Below are positions 7,582-16,723 of a stretch of 64,000 nt of DNA, in pieces (the stretch's first letter is position 1; the number at the start of each line of letters is the position of its first letter). The stretch is from CADEDH01 sp965216205. Lineage in GTDB: Bacteria; Actinomycetota; Acidimicrobiia; Acidimicrobiales; SZUA-35. The stretch is from NCBI GenBank assembly GCA_965216205.1, contig OZ244139.1, forward strand, positions 4,774,001-4,838,000, given 5' to 3'. The notes below the pieces were generated by a model. The model was not told the origin of the DNA, ran no database searches, and saw nothing but the letters and a program-made list of their open reading frames with translations. Both the position numbers and the translations under genes were made by a program.

Positions 7582-10563
7582 TCAGGGGAGCAGGTCGGCG
7601 ATGGCCTGGCGGGCGAAGGACACGGCGTCGTCCGGCGTGAGCGTTCGGCCCCGGGCCTCATGCGACGTTGCCTCATCTGCGTCGACCTGGGCGAGCGCAG
7701 CATCGACGCGCGATCGGGAGCGAACGGTCATCGTGCCGCCACGGGCGTCCACATGGGCGAAGAGCGTGATCGCGGGTTCGGGGTGGCCGAGGAGCGCGAG
7801 CACGAGGCCGAGCGCGTCCAGCGTCGCTATGAGCTGCTCGGGGTTCCGGAGCCGGGACCAAAGAGCGATTGCGCGATCCATGGTTCGTAGGGTCTCACCC
7901 TCGTCACGGTCGGTGAGCTGCGCCAGGATCAGACCGCGGCAGTACAGGGCGACACCCATCGGATGGTGGGCGCCGATCCGTTCGGTCGTAGCCACCGCCT
8001 CGTCGATGCTCGCTTCCGCAGCGAGAAGCCTCTCCTCACGACCGAAGATCGGGGTCGAAAAGATGGTGTACCACGCCCGAAGTGTCGGCGAGTCGACCGC
8101 CGCCACGAGCGCCGTCGCCCGTGCCCGGTCGGCGCCAGCAGTGACGACCGTCGACGCACAAAGGAAGGCTCGATCCCAGTGGTGCGACTCCTCCGCCGCC
8201 GCGCCCAGCCACAACTCCTTCGCCTGGGCGAACTCACCCTGGTTGGTCAGCCCCCACCAGGCCCAACACGCGAGCCGGGCTGCTGACGCCTTGGCCGCGG
8301 GAATGGCCAGGACCCGGTCGTGCGCGGCGAGCGTCTCGTCGTGGCGGCGTTGCTGGAACCAGCTCGCCCCCGCCGCAGCCAGCGCCCTGGCCTCGAGGTC
8401 TTCGCCGCGGCGACTGGTCAGTGCCACGGTGGCGTCGTTCCATTCCCACAGCTCGGAAACGACACGCTCGTTCACGAACTCGTCGAGGCCGGCCACGATG
8501 TCCACCGCGACCTCGGCCACGCGATGGTCGATCGCCCATCGGTGCGCCGCCCGCAGGTTGGCGAGTTCCCGCTCGGCGGTGTCGGCCCACTGCGCAAACT
8601 CCGGACCCTGGACCCCCGCACCGATGTCGGTGGCCAACCGGGCGAAGGCCCGGGCGTGGCTCTCGACGAGTTCGGCCTCGACCTCGACGGGGACGAGACG
8701 ACGGCCGTGCTGTCGGACCGGTTCGAGCTGGTGGTAGCGGATCCCGTCAGGACCCCGCTCCACGGTGACCAGCGCGGCATCGACGAGCGCATCGATCGCA
8801 TCGAGAACCTCGCCGACGTCGAGCCCGGCCGCCGCCACCTCCTCCAGACGCTCCAGCGTGAATCCGCCATGGAACACCGACACCCGGGCGAACAGCTCGC
8901 GAGCAATGTCGTCGAGCTGGGCCACCGACCAGCCCAGCACCCCCTCCAGGGTCTGGGGCTTGCCCGTAGCCGACCGGTCGGCCAGCACCTCCGGATTGTT
9001 GCCGATCCGCTCGAGCAGCTGGCCCGGCGTCATCGACCGACAACGCGACGCCGCCAGCTCGATCGCCAACGGCATCCCACCGAGGAACTCGCACAACTCG
9101 ACCACACCAGGACCAGCGGCCGCCCCCGAGGGGTCGAGACGGCGCACCCGATCAACGAACAATGCCACTGCGGCATCGACGTCGAGCGCACCCACGGTCA
9201 ACCGCTGCTCGGCCGGCAGGTCCAACGGCACCCGACTGGTCGCCAGCACCGTCAACCCGGAACACGCCTCGAGGAGTCGGGCGGTTATCGCTCCGGCCGA
9301 CCCCCGCACGTGCTCACAGTTGTCGAAGACCAACAGCGCCCGCCGCGCCCCGATCCACGACGCCAGCGTCGCCACCAACGGCACGTCGGGCTCGGCCCGC
9401 ACCCCGATTGCGTCGGCCAGGGCGAACGGCACCGCCTCGGCGTCGTCGCCGCCGACTTCGGCCAACGATGCGAACCACACCCCACCCGGGAACGCGTCCG
9501 CGGCCCTCGCCGCAGCATGGACCGCCAACCGGGTCTTGCCCATTCCCCCTGGCGCCACCAGCGTCACCAACCGGGCCGTCGCCAACAGCGCCGCCAGCTC
9601 CTCGGTCTCGCCCGCCCTACCGTGGAACGACGTCAGCGCCTCCGGCAACCGAACGTCGGCCGCCGCCGACACCCGCGGCGGCGGGAAGTGCCCCGCGCCG
9701 AGCTGCCACAACCGTTCGGGCTCACCGAGATCCTTCAGCCTGTACACGCCGAGATCGACCGTCCCGACGTCGGACACCAACCGAGCCGCAACATCGGACA
9801 ACAACACCTGCCCGCCCCACCCCGCGGCCATCAACCGTGCGGCCCGGCTCAGCGTCGGCCCGAAGTAGTCGCCATCCCGCTCCAGGGCCTCGCCGGTGTG
9901 GAGTCCCATCCGGACCCGGATCTCGACACCACCAGGCCACTCTGCCGCCCCGAGCCGCTCCTGGGCCAGTCGTGCCGCAGCCACCGCATCCCGAGCCCGG
10001 CTGAACGCCGCCGAGTACGCATCCCCCGCCATCGAGAACACATAGCCGCCGTGCTCGACGATCGTGTCACGGAGGATCTCGTCGTGGCGAGCCAACGCGT
10101 CCTCCATAGCCGCCGTGTGTCTCTCCCACAAGCGGGTCGACCCCTCGACATCGGTGAAGAGAAACGTCACCGTCCCCGTCGGTGCTCCCTCGCTGTCGTC
10201 GCCGGGGCCCGTGGACTCGGCCGCATCATCGATCGGGCGCTGATCGACGACGTCGACCTCGGCAGCGAGCTGATAGCCGATTCCCCGGACGGTGCGGATC
10301 ACCTCCTGGCGATCGCCGCTGTCGCCGACGGCCCGGCGGGCGCTCTTGATCCGGCTCGTGAGCGTGGACTCGGTCACGAAGCGGTGGCCCCAGACGACGT
10401 CGAGAAGCTCGGTCTTGGGCACGACCCGGTCGCTGTGCTCGGCGAGATGCACGAGCACGTCGAAGACCTGCTGCTCGACGTGCACGTTCGCGCCCGTGTC
10501 GTCGCGGAGCTGGCGCGCTGCGGGATCGAGTTCCATGCCGGCGAACCGGATGATGGCACCCAT
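7582..10563 (-). CDS. Large multidomain regulator: winged helix, class III cyclase, NTPase and helical repeats (paralog 2)
   Basis: A 993-residue paralog of the downstream gene with the same domain order. The winged helix spans residues ~1-100 (EQQVFDVLVHLAEHSDRVVP, VIRTVRGIGYQLAAEV). The cyclase domain spans ~130-300 with FLFTDVEGSTRLWE, SMAGDAYSAAF and DYFGPTLSRAARL; the Asn of the usual N-R-A-A-R motif is Ser here (LSRAARL), so catalysis could be weaker. The NTPase has P-loop GGMGKTRLAVHAA and LLVFDNCEH, followed by alpha-helical repeats rich in Ala and Trp. The pair is best explained by a local tandem duplication followed by divergence. Such proteins are usually one-component transcription factors with an unknown ligand input through the helical repeats. 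Confidence 0.87.
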   Translation of the reverse strand: MGAIIRFAGMELDPAARQLRDDTGANVHVEQQVFDVLVHLAEHSDRVVPKTELLDVVWGHRFVTESTLTSRIKSARRAVGDSGDRQEVIRTVRGIGYQLAAEVDVVDQRPIDDAAESTGPGDDSEGAPTGTVTFLFTDVEGSTRLWERHTAAMEDALARHDEILRDTIVEHGGYVFSMAGDAYSAAFSRARDAVAAARLAQERLGAAEWPGGVEIRVRMGLHTGEALERDGDYFGPTLSRAARLMAAGWGGQVLLSDVAARLVSDVGTVDLGVYRLKDLGEPERLWQLGAGHFPPPRVSAAADVRLPEALTSFHGRAGETEELAALLATARLVTLVAPGGMGKTRLAVHAAARAADAFPGGVWFASLAEVGGDDAEAVPFALADAIGVRAEPDVPLVATLASWIGARRALLVFDNCEHVRGSAGAITARLLEACSGLTVLATSRVPLDLPAEQRLTVGALDVDAAVALFVDRVRRLDPSGAAAGPGVVELCEFLGGMPLAIELAASRCRSMTPGQLLERIGNNPEVLADRSATGKPQTLEGVLGWSVAQLDDIARELFARVSVFHGGFTLERLEEVAAAGLDVGEVLDAIDALVDAALVTVERGPDGIRYHQLEPVRQHGRRLVPVEVEAELVESHARAFARLATDIGAGVQGPEFAQWADTAERELANLRAAHRWAIDHRVAEVAVDIVAGLDEFVNERVVSELWEWNDATVALTSRRGEDLEARALAAAGASWFQQRRHDETLAAHDRVLAIPAAKASAARLACWAWWGLTNQGEFAQAKELWLGAAAEESHHWDRAFLCASTVVTAGADRARATALVAAVDSPTLRAWYTIFSTPIFGREERLLAAEASIDEAVATTERIGAHHPMGVALYCRGLILAQLTDRDEGETLRTMDRAIALWSRLRNPEQLIATLDALGLVLALLGHPEPAITLFAHVDARGGTMTVRSRSRVDAALAQVDADEATSHEARGRTLTPDDAVSFARQAIADLLP

Positions 10564-10575
10564 GGCGCCATCATG

Positions 10576-10743
10576 TCACCCGTCGCAGCCCGCGATCTCC
10601 TCATGCGTGTCGAGCACCGGCCAGGACGGCCCACCGCGCAGGTCCTCGTAGCGAGGAAGGTCGCCGTCGATGACAGCGTCGGTCGACAGCGCCGCAGTGT
10701 GCAAGGTATCCGCCACGCCGTGAGCGGCGAAGTGTCGTTGCAC
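10576..10743 (-). CDS. Possible 55-residue open frame or gene remnant
   Basis: The 344-bp space between the second cyclase regulator and tRNA-Thr holds one short minus-strand frame with GC-rich third positions. It starts at a GTG (10741-10743) and stops at 10576-10578, 12 bp before the regulator's ATG. Its translation contains VIDGDLPRYEDLRGGPSW and VLDTHEEIAG, which look protein-like rather than random, but I recognise no family. A stop lies four codons upstream of the GTG. It could be a small leader gene of the regulator or the tail of a decayed gene. I see nothing coding in the rest of the gap (10744-10906). Confidence 0.25.
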   Translation of the reverse strand: MQRHFAAHGVADTLHTAALSTDAVIDGDLPRYEDLRGGPSWPVLDTHEEIAGCDG

Positions 10744-10906
10744 CAGCCGGCATCACCTACGGGCGCTCAGCTCGGTCCGTAGGGTGGCGGTAGGCGGTCT
10801 ACTGGGCTGGGCGGCCGGCAATCCCGCCGGTCATCGCAGTGAGCAGCTGGCAGCCATCAAGAGGTCGACCGACGCGCTCTACATCACGCTGGTACGGCAC
10901 GAACGG

Positions 10907-10979
10907 AGCCTCCTGAGAGAATCGAACTCTCGACCTTTTCCTTACCATGGAAACGCTCTGCCGACTGAGCTAAGGAGGC
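10907..10979 (-). tRNA. tRNA-Thr (anticodon GGU)
   Basis: The minus strand folds as a complete 73-nt tRNA. The acceptor stem is GCCTCCT pairing with AGGAGGC. The D arm contains AGCTCAGTCGGCAGAGC, the anticodon stem TTTCC/GGAAA encloses loop ATGGTAA with anticodon GGT (reads ACC), and the T arm contains GTTCGATTC. The 3' CCA is not encoded: the bases after the discriminator are CCG. Confidence 0.95.
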
Positions 10980-11111
10980 CCGGGCCCGTTGCGGGGCCGG
11001 AGAGAAAGTCTGCCACGGCACGGAACCGCACCCAACACGATTTCGGCAGTTCTAGACGCTGCGGTGGCGGGGCGGTCAGGCTCGGCGGGAGCGGTAGCCT
11101 CGCGGCTCGGG

Positions 11112-11615
11112 ATGAATGCTCGTCGCTCGATGAAGCTGCGCCAGGCGACCACTGCCGATGCCAGAGCCCTCTGCCGTATCTACAACCGCGAGGTGGAGCA
11201 GTCGACGGTCACGCTCGATCTGGTCCCGAGATCGCTCGACGACCAGCGCTCCTACATCGCCGACCGATCGGGTGGTCTGGCCTTGGTGGTGGCGGAGGTC
11301 GACGACGAGATCGTCGGCTTCGCCGGCCTCAGCTTCTACCGGGACCGCCCCGGCTACCGCACATCGGTGGAGGACTCGATCTACGTCGACCGCGATCACC
11401 ACGGGCAGGGCGTTGGCAACGCCTTGCTCGGCGAGGTGGTCCGGCAGGCCACCAACCACGGGTTCCACACGATCTTCGCCAGGGTCATCGGCCCGCAGGA
11501 GGCCAGCGTCGCCCTCCACGAGCGGCACGGGTTCACGATGGTGGGCATCGAGCGGCAGGTCGGCCGCAAGTTCGGCCGCTGGCACGACGTCGCCCTGCTC
11601 CAGAAGCTCCTCTGA
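11112..11615 (+). CDS. GNAT-family N-acetyltransferase (phosphinothricin-acetyltransferase-like)
   Basis: A 167-residue acetyltransferase. The start of the domain (LRQATTADARALCRIYNREV, then STVTLDLVPRSLDD) matches the phosphinothricin/methionine-sulfoximine acetyltransferase subgroup. Motif A for acetyl-CoA binding is YVDRDHHGQGVGNALLGEVV. The closing part has SVALHERHGFTMVGIERQVG and then FGRWHDVALLQK, also typical of the subgroup. The natural substrate is probably an amino-acid-like amine, which is inferred from family knowledge. I give the ATG at 11112; ATG 11130 fits the domain edge equally well and neither has a strong ribosome-binding site. It converges with the histidine kinase gene with a 31-bp gap. 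Confidence 0.85.
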   Translation: MNARRSMKLRQATTADARALCRIYNREVEQSTVTLDLVPRSLDDQRSYIADRSGGLALVVAEVDDEIVGFAGLSFYRDRPGYRTSVEDSIYVDRDHHGQGVGNALLGEVVRQATNHGFHTIFARVIGPQEASVALHERHGFTMVGIERQVGRKFGRWHDVALLQKLL

Positions 11616-11646
11616 TAACTCACTGCGGGACAGGACGCTCTGGCGG

Positions 11647-13203
<1,557 letters not shown>

Positions 13204-13258
13204 GGCGCGCCGATCACCGCGTGACCGCAGCCGTGAGGCACCACCGCCAACTCACGGC

Positions 13259-13942
13259 TCACCCCGCTCCCCCGTCGGCTCGGAGGCGGTAGCCGGCGCC
13301 CCGAACCGTTTCGATCGAGCGCCGGCCGAAGGGCTCGTCGATCTTCTTCCGCAGCGACCGGACGTAGACCTCCACGATGTTCAGGTCGCCGTCGAAGTGG
13401 AGGTCCCACACGTGCTCGACGATCTCCCGTTTCGACACCACGGTCCCCGCCGACCGCAGGAGATACTCCAGCACGCTGAATTCGCGGGCGGTGAGGCCGA
13501 GGTCGGTATCGCCTCGTCGGGCAGTGCGAGCGTCGACGTCGATCGTGAGATCGCCGGCGGTGAACGACACCGGGCGGCTGTTGTCGGCCCGACGGAGGAG
13601 CGCCCGGAGTCGGGCCACGAGCACGACGAACGAGAACGGCTTGGTGAGGTAGTCGTCGGCTCCGGTCTCGAATCCCTCCGCCTCGTCGAGGTCGCCCCGC
13701 TTCGCGGTCAGCATGAGGATCGGCACCCAGTTGTCCTCACTGCGAAGCGCCTCGCACACCTTGTAGCCGTTCATCCCGGGGAGCATCAGGTCGAGGACGA
13801 TGGCGTCATAGGCGACCTCGCGTGCGAGGTGGAGCCCATCGACGCCGGTGTGGGCGAGATCGACGGCGAACCCCTCCTGCTCGAGGCCGGCCTTCAACGA
13901 CTCCGCCATCACCAGCTCGTCGTCGACCACCAGGATGCGCAT
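13259..13942 (-). CDS. OmpR/PhoB-family response regulator
   Basis: A 227-residue regulator. The receiver domain (1-~118) has the acidic pair in ILVVDDELVMAES, the phospho-acceptor Asp in IVLDLMLPGMNGYK and the switch Lys in DYLTKPFSF. The C-terminal winged helix contains EFSVLEYLLRSAGTVVSK and ends with IETVRGAGYRLRADG. It precedes its sensor kinase on the same strand and follows the ferric-reductase-like gene by 12 bp, so it belongs to the operon. A pair of GCTTCAG direct repeats 11 bp apart upstream of the operon's first gene is a candidate binding site, suggesting autoregulation. Confidence 0.95.
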   Translation of the reverse strand: MRILVVDDELVMAESLKAGLEQEGFAVDLAHTGVDGLHLAREVAYDAIVLDLMLPGMNGYKVCEALRSEDNWVPILMLTAKRGDLDEAEGFETGADDYLTKPFSFVVLVARLRALLRRADNSRPVSFTAGDLTIDVDARTARRGDTDLGLTAREFSVLEYLLRSAGTVVSKREIVEHVWDLHFDGDLNIVEVYVRSLRKKIDEPFGRRSIETVRGAGYRLRADGGAG

Positions 13943-13954
13943 CGCCGCTCAAAC

Positions 13955-14578
13955 CTAGGCGCCGAGCTCGCGGAGCGGCTCGATCGCTCGTCGGTCGAGC
14001 GCCGCCGACTCGTTCCGCTTCGGCTTGCCGTGGTTGGCTCGGCTGGGCACGCACCAGGCCCGCCACACCGTCAGCCAGGTGAGCAGGCCGAGCACCGCGG
14101 CGGTTCCGAGGCGATACCAGGTGGAACCGGCGTCGGTGCCCGCGGTTGTGCCGTGGAGCAGGCCGAGCGGCAGCAGCAGGTAGCTGGTGAGATGGATCCA
14201 CTTCCAGAGGCGCCTGGGTAGCCGTCGCATCAGCATCGACGTGGCCTGCACCGCGAGCAGCATCCAGAAGGCGACGATACCGGCGGCGACCGCGCCGGGT
14301 CGCCACGAGGAGAGGAACGGCACGAGGAGCTCGGCGAGCGAGAACTCGACGTAGGAGTCGAGGTGGAGGCCGAGCAGGTGGATCCCGGCGAAGGCCATCG
14401 AGAGCCCACCGAGGAACCGATGGACGTTCAGTAGGCCCTTGGGTTTCGGGCCGCCGTCGAGATAGCGGGAGCTGAGCAGGAGTCCCCACAGCACCGATGC
14501 CGACACCAGCAGCATCGCCACGATGCCACTCGCTCGGGCGACCAGCCACCAGATCTGCTCGTCGAGTCCGGGGATCAT
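13955..14578 (-). CDS. Ferric-reductase-like (heme b) transmembrane protein
   Basis: A 207-residue integral membrane protein with about six hydrophobic segments, matching the short ferric reductase/MsrQ-type heme domain. Candidate heme-ligand histidines lie within helices: NVHRFLGGLS, GIHLLGLHLDSY, KWIHLTSYLL and LGLLHGTTAG. There is no FAD or NAD domain, so electrons must come from or go to another protein. It overlaps the upstream apbE gene by 4 bp (ATGA), which argues for a flavin-linked electron transfer role across the membrane. The start is fixed by that overlap. A longer open frame extending upstream is the antisense/out-of-frame shadow of apbE. Confidence 0.85.
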   Translation of the reverse strand: MIPGLDEQIWWLVARASGIVAMLLVSASVLWGLLLSSRYLDGGPKPKGLLNVHRFLGGLSMAFAGIHLLGLHLDSYVEFSLAELLVPFLSSWRPGAVAAGIVAFWMLLAVQATSMLMRRLPRRLWKWIHLTSYLLLPLGLLHGTTAGTDAGSTWYRLGTAAVLGLLTWLTVWRAWCVPSRANHGKPKRNESAALDRRAIEPLRELGA

Positions 14579-15630
14579 CGGAGATACCGCTCGATCCCGT
14601 TGAGCCACGCCGTCCGGCCGCCATCGGAGGTGATGAGCGCAGCGGCGCCGCCGAGGGAGCACGGCGGGGCAGTGGCCTTTCCACTGCCGTCGGGCTGGCG
14701 GGCGGCGATCGCGGTGGCGGTGGTCTCGGCGTCGCACGCCGATCGGGCGACGACGGTGACCGATGCGGGGCCGCCCGACGTCGGCCGTCCGAGCGTGGGG
14801 TCGATCAGATGGTGGTTGGTGCCCCGGGCCGTCATCCACCGACGAAGGCGGGGCGTGGACGTGGCGACACCGCCCTCGACGAGCTGGATCGTCGCTCGAC
14901 CGTCGACGACGGCGACATCGGGCAGTTGCACGGTCCACCACCCGGGTTCGGGAGGGTGACCGGCGCAGCGGAGGTCGCCACCGAGGTTGACCAGCACGCC
15001 GTCGACGCCCCAGCCGAGGGCTGCCTCGGCGACGAGATCGGCGGCAAGTCCCTTGCCGATGCCACCTGGGTCGAACCCGCAACCCTCGGGGAGGGTGACG
15101 GTGCCGGCGTCGGGATCGACGACGATCCGCCCACAGGCTTGCGGTGGGGTCGCGAGGTCGTCGCCCCTCGTGAATGGCTCGTCGGCGGACTGGCTGTTGG
15201 CGGCGGCGAGCTCGTCGAAGGGCCGGTCGTGGCCGGTTGATGGCCCGGTGTTGGCGAGCTCGTCGGCGGCCGGGCCGCGGGCAGTGGCGAGTTCGTCGAA
15301 GGGCCGGTCGTAGCCGGTGGCGATCGTGGTGTGGAGCATCGTGGGGTCGAAGGCCCCGTTGGTGCGGCACCAGGCGTCGACCCCGCACTGCACCAACTCG
15401 ACCGTTTCTGCCGACACCGGAACCGGGGTGCCCGGGCGGGCGGCGTTGAGTCGCGAGATGTCGCTGGAAGGGACGAACCGGCTCCATCGGGCCTCGAGGT
15501 CGGCGAGCATCGACTCGGCCTGGGCGAGTGCCCGGTCGGCGATGACGTCCGGCCCGACAGCGATGAGATGGAACCAGGTTCCCATCGCTCCACCCCGGCG
15601 GGTGCTGATCGTGGATTGTTGGGTGATCAC
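14575..15630 (-). CDS. apbE: ApbE-type FAD:protein FMN transferase with an internal insert
   Basis: A 351-residue flavin transferase, the enzyme that attaches FMN covalently to a Ser/Thr of partner proteins outside the membrane. Family marks include the N-terminal GAMGTWFHLIAVG region, the loop GCGFDPGGIGKGLAADLV, VLVNLGGDLR, and HHLIDPTLGRPTSGG. The start is the GTG at 15628-15630, two bases after the upstream stop and behind a GGAG site. Residues ~105-155 form an insert with the heptad RPFDELA occurring twice, which is unusual for the family. I see no lipobox or clear signal peptide at this start. No protein with a clear flavinylation motif is encoded nearby. Confidence 0.88.
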   Translation of the reverse strand: MITQQSTISTRRGGAMGTWFHLIAVGPDVIADRALAQAESMLADLEARWSRFVPSSDISRLNAARPGTPVPVSAETVELVQCGVDAWCRTNGAFDPTMLHTTIATGYDRPFDELATARGPAADELANTGPSTGHDRPFDELAAANSQSADEPFTRGDDLATPPQACGRIVVDPDAGTVTLPEGCGFDPGGIGKGLAADLVAEAALGWGVDGVLVNLGGDLRCAGHPPEPGWWTVQLPDVAVVDGRATIQLVEGGVATSTPRLRRWMTARGTNHHLIDPTLGRPTSGGPASVTVVARSACDAETTATAIAARQPDGSGKATAPPCSLGGAAALITSDGGRTAWLNGIERYLR

Positions 15631-15632
15631 GG

Positions 15633-15950
15633 TCAGCTCCCGTCGGTGTTGGTGTCGGACGGCGATGCCGACGACGAGGACGGCGCCGGAGTGGCGGCTT
15701 CGACCACCCGGATCTGTGGAGTGCCGTCGGTTGCGACGGTCGATTCGATGATGACCGGCGTCGGCTGAACGTCGACGACGATGTCGGGTTCGTTCGTTCC
15801 GGCCATCAGGGCCATCAGCCCGACGCCGACCGAGATGCTCGCGGCGGCAGCGATGATCCGTCCGGGGGCCGGCCCGGCACTCGGCCGCCGCGACGTTCCA
15901 GTGGATTCGGCTCGGCGGCGAGCAGCTTCTGGAATCCGTGGGTTGCTCAA
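15633..15950 (-). CDS. Small single-pass membrane protein of unknown function
   Basis: A 105-residue protein, unrecognised. A basic N terminus (residues 1-30, with AARRRAESTG) is followed by one hydrophobic segment (IIAAAASISVGVGLMALMAG, ~32-51), and then an outward-facing tail rich in Thr, Ser, Pro and Asp. The predicted topology is N-in, C-out. It starts at a TTG that overlaps the TGA of the Asp-rich gene (TTGA) and ends two bases before apbE, so translation is probably coupled. A partner or scaffold of the ApbE/ferric reductase system is a reasonable inference from context only. Confidence 0.6.
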   Translation of the reverse strand: MSNPRIPEAARRRAESTGTSRRPSAGPAPGRIIAAAASISVGVGLMALMAGTNEPDIVVDVQPTPVIIESTVATDGTPQIRVVEAATPAPSSSSASPSDTNTDGS

Positions 15951-16567
15951 CGCTCGCTCCCGGGGTTCTCGACGAGCCCTCGACCGGGGCCCGAACCGAC
16001 CCGCCCGTCGTGGGCGGCGAGATCGCCGTCGTCGGCCAAGGCAGCATCGGCAGCGCGGTCGCCGCCCTCGTGGTCGTCGTCGGCGTGGTCGCCATCGGCG
16101 TAGACACCGTCCTCGTGATCAGCGTCGTCGTAGTCGTAGTCGTCGTGATCCCCTTCCTCGTGATCACCTTCCTCGTCTTCGTTCTCCCGATCGCCGTCCT
16201 CCGTGCGATCGGCGTCGCCGTCCTCGTAGTCGTCGTCCTCGGCGTGATCGCCGTCGCCGTCCACATAGTCGCTCTCGACGAGGTCGCCGTCCTCGTAGTC
16301 GTCCTCGAGGCGGTCGCCGTACTCGGCGTGATCGTCGTCCTCGTAGTCGTCGTCCTCGGCGTGATCGCCGTCGTCGTCCGCGCGGGCATCCTCGATGTCG
16401 CTGCGGGTGGTGTCCGTCCCGCTGTACGCCGTGTTGCCGGGAGCGTTCACGTCGAGCACGTCCGGGTCGGCTCCGGTCAGCGCGCCGCCGGCGGCGACGA
16501 ACGAGCCGACGATCATCGCTACGCCGGCGACGCCCGCCACCAGTTGTCTGGATCGTTGGTTGGACAT
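15947..16567 (-). CDS. Secreted, extremely Asp/Glu-rich repeat protein, first gene of the apbE operon
   Basis: A 206-residue protein with a signal-peptide-like start (RSRQLVAGVAGVAMIVGSFV), so it is probably exported. Most of residues ~60-190 are Asp, Glu, His, Tyr and Gly in irregular repeats; GDHAEDDDYED occurs twice, 39 codons apart. The high density of carboxylates and regular His suggests binding of divalent cations or a metal such as iron, which is inference. The ATG at 16565-16567 has a good GAGGAGC site; an earlier in-frame start would add 20 residues. It leads the operon containing a ferric-reductase-like protein and a sensor kinase whose own loop is Asp-rich. No flavinylation motif is obvious. 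Confidence 0.75.
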   Translation of the reverse strand: MSNQRSRQLVAGVAGVAMIVGSFVAAGGALTGADPDVLDVNAPGNTAYSGTDTTRSDIEDARADDDGDHAEDDDYEDDDHAEYGDRLEDDYEDGDLVESDYVDGDGDHAEDDDYEDGDADRTEDGDRENEDEEGDHEEGDHDDYDYDDADHEDGVYADGDHADDDHEGGDRAADAALADDGDLAAHDGRVGSGPGRGLVENPGSER

Positions 16568-16650
16568 GTGATGCTCCTCATCGTTTGCGACCCGGTGTTT
16601 CTCGCCGGGTCTCGGTATGGGCATCACGATCGACCTTCCTGGCTGAGTGC

Positions 16651-16690
16651 CCGCTGAAGCGCGAGACGGCTCGCTTCAGCGGAGCTTCAG
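16651..16690. promoter_or_regulatory. Candidate OmpR-family operator upstream of the Asp-rich/apbE operon
   Basis: Two direct GCTTCAG heptamers begin at 16673 and 16684, exactly 11 bp apart, the spacing used by OmpR/PhoB-type dimers. A third copy lies inverted (CTGAAGC, 16654-16660), creating an 11-bp dyad of CCGCTGAAGCG (16651-16661) with CGCTTCAGCGG (16672-16682). The site is about 85-125 bp before the first gene of the operon that encodes an OmpR-family regulator. The dyad could alternatively be a terminator for the operon's upstream neighbour, but it lacks a T-tract. Confidence 0.5.
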
Positions 16691-16723
16691 GTTCACCGAC
16701 TCACGTTGCGGGCGGCCGCAGCC

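Noticed and set aside
8320..10782. An 820-codon plus-strand frame opposite the second cyclase regulator
   Set aside because: Composition is Arg/Gly/Pro/His-rich with no recognisable motif; the minus-strand frame has a P-loop, cyclase and winged-helix motifs.
10907..10979. tRNA-linked integrated element at tRNA-Thr
   Set aside because: No integrase, no direct repeat of the tRNA 3' end and no compositional change are visible nearby.
14575..16389. A 604-codon ApbE with a long Thr-rich N terminus
   Set aside because: The extension is the out-of-frame reading of the Asp-rich gene; the GTG at 15630 with GGAG, coupled to the upstream stop, gives a normal ApbE.
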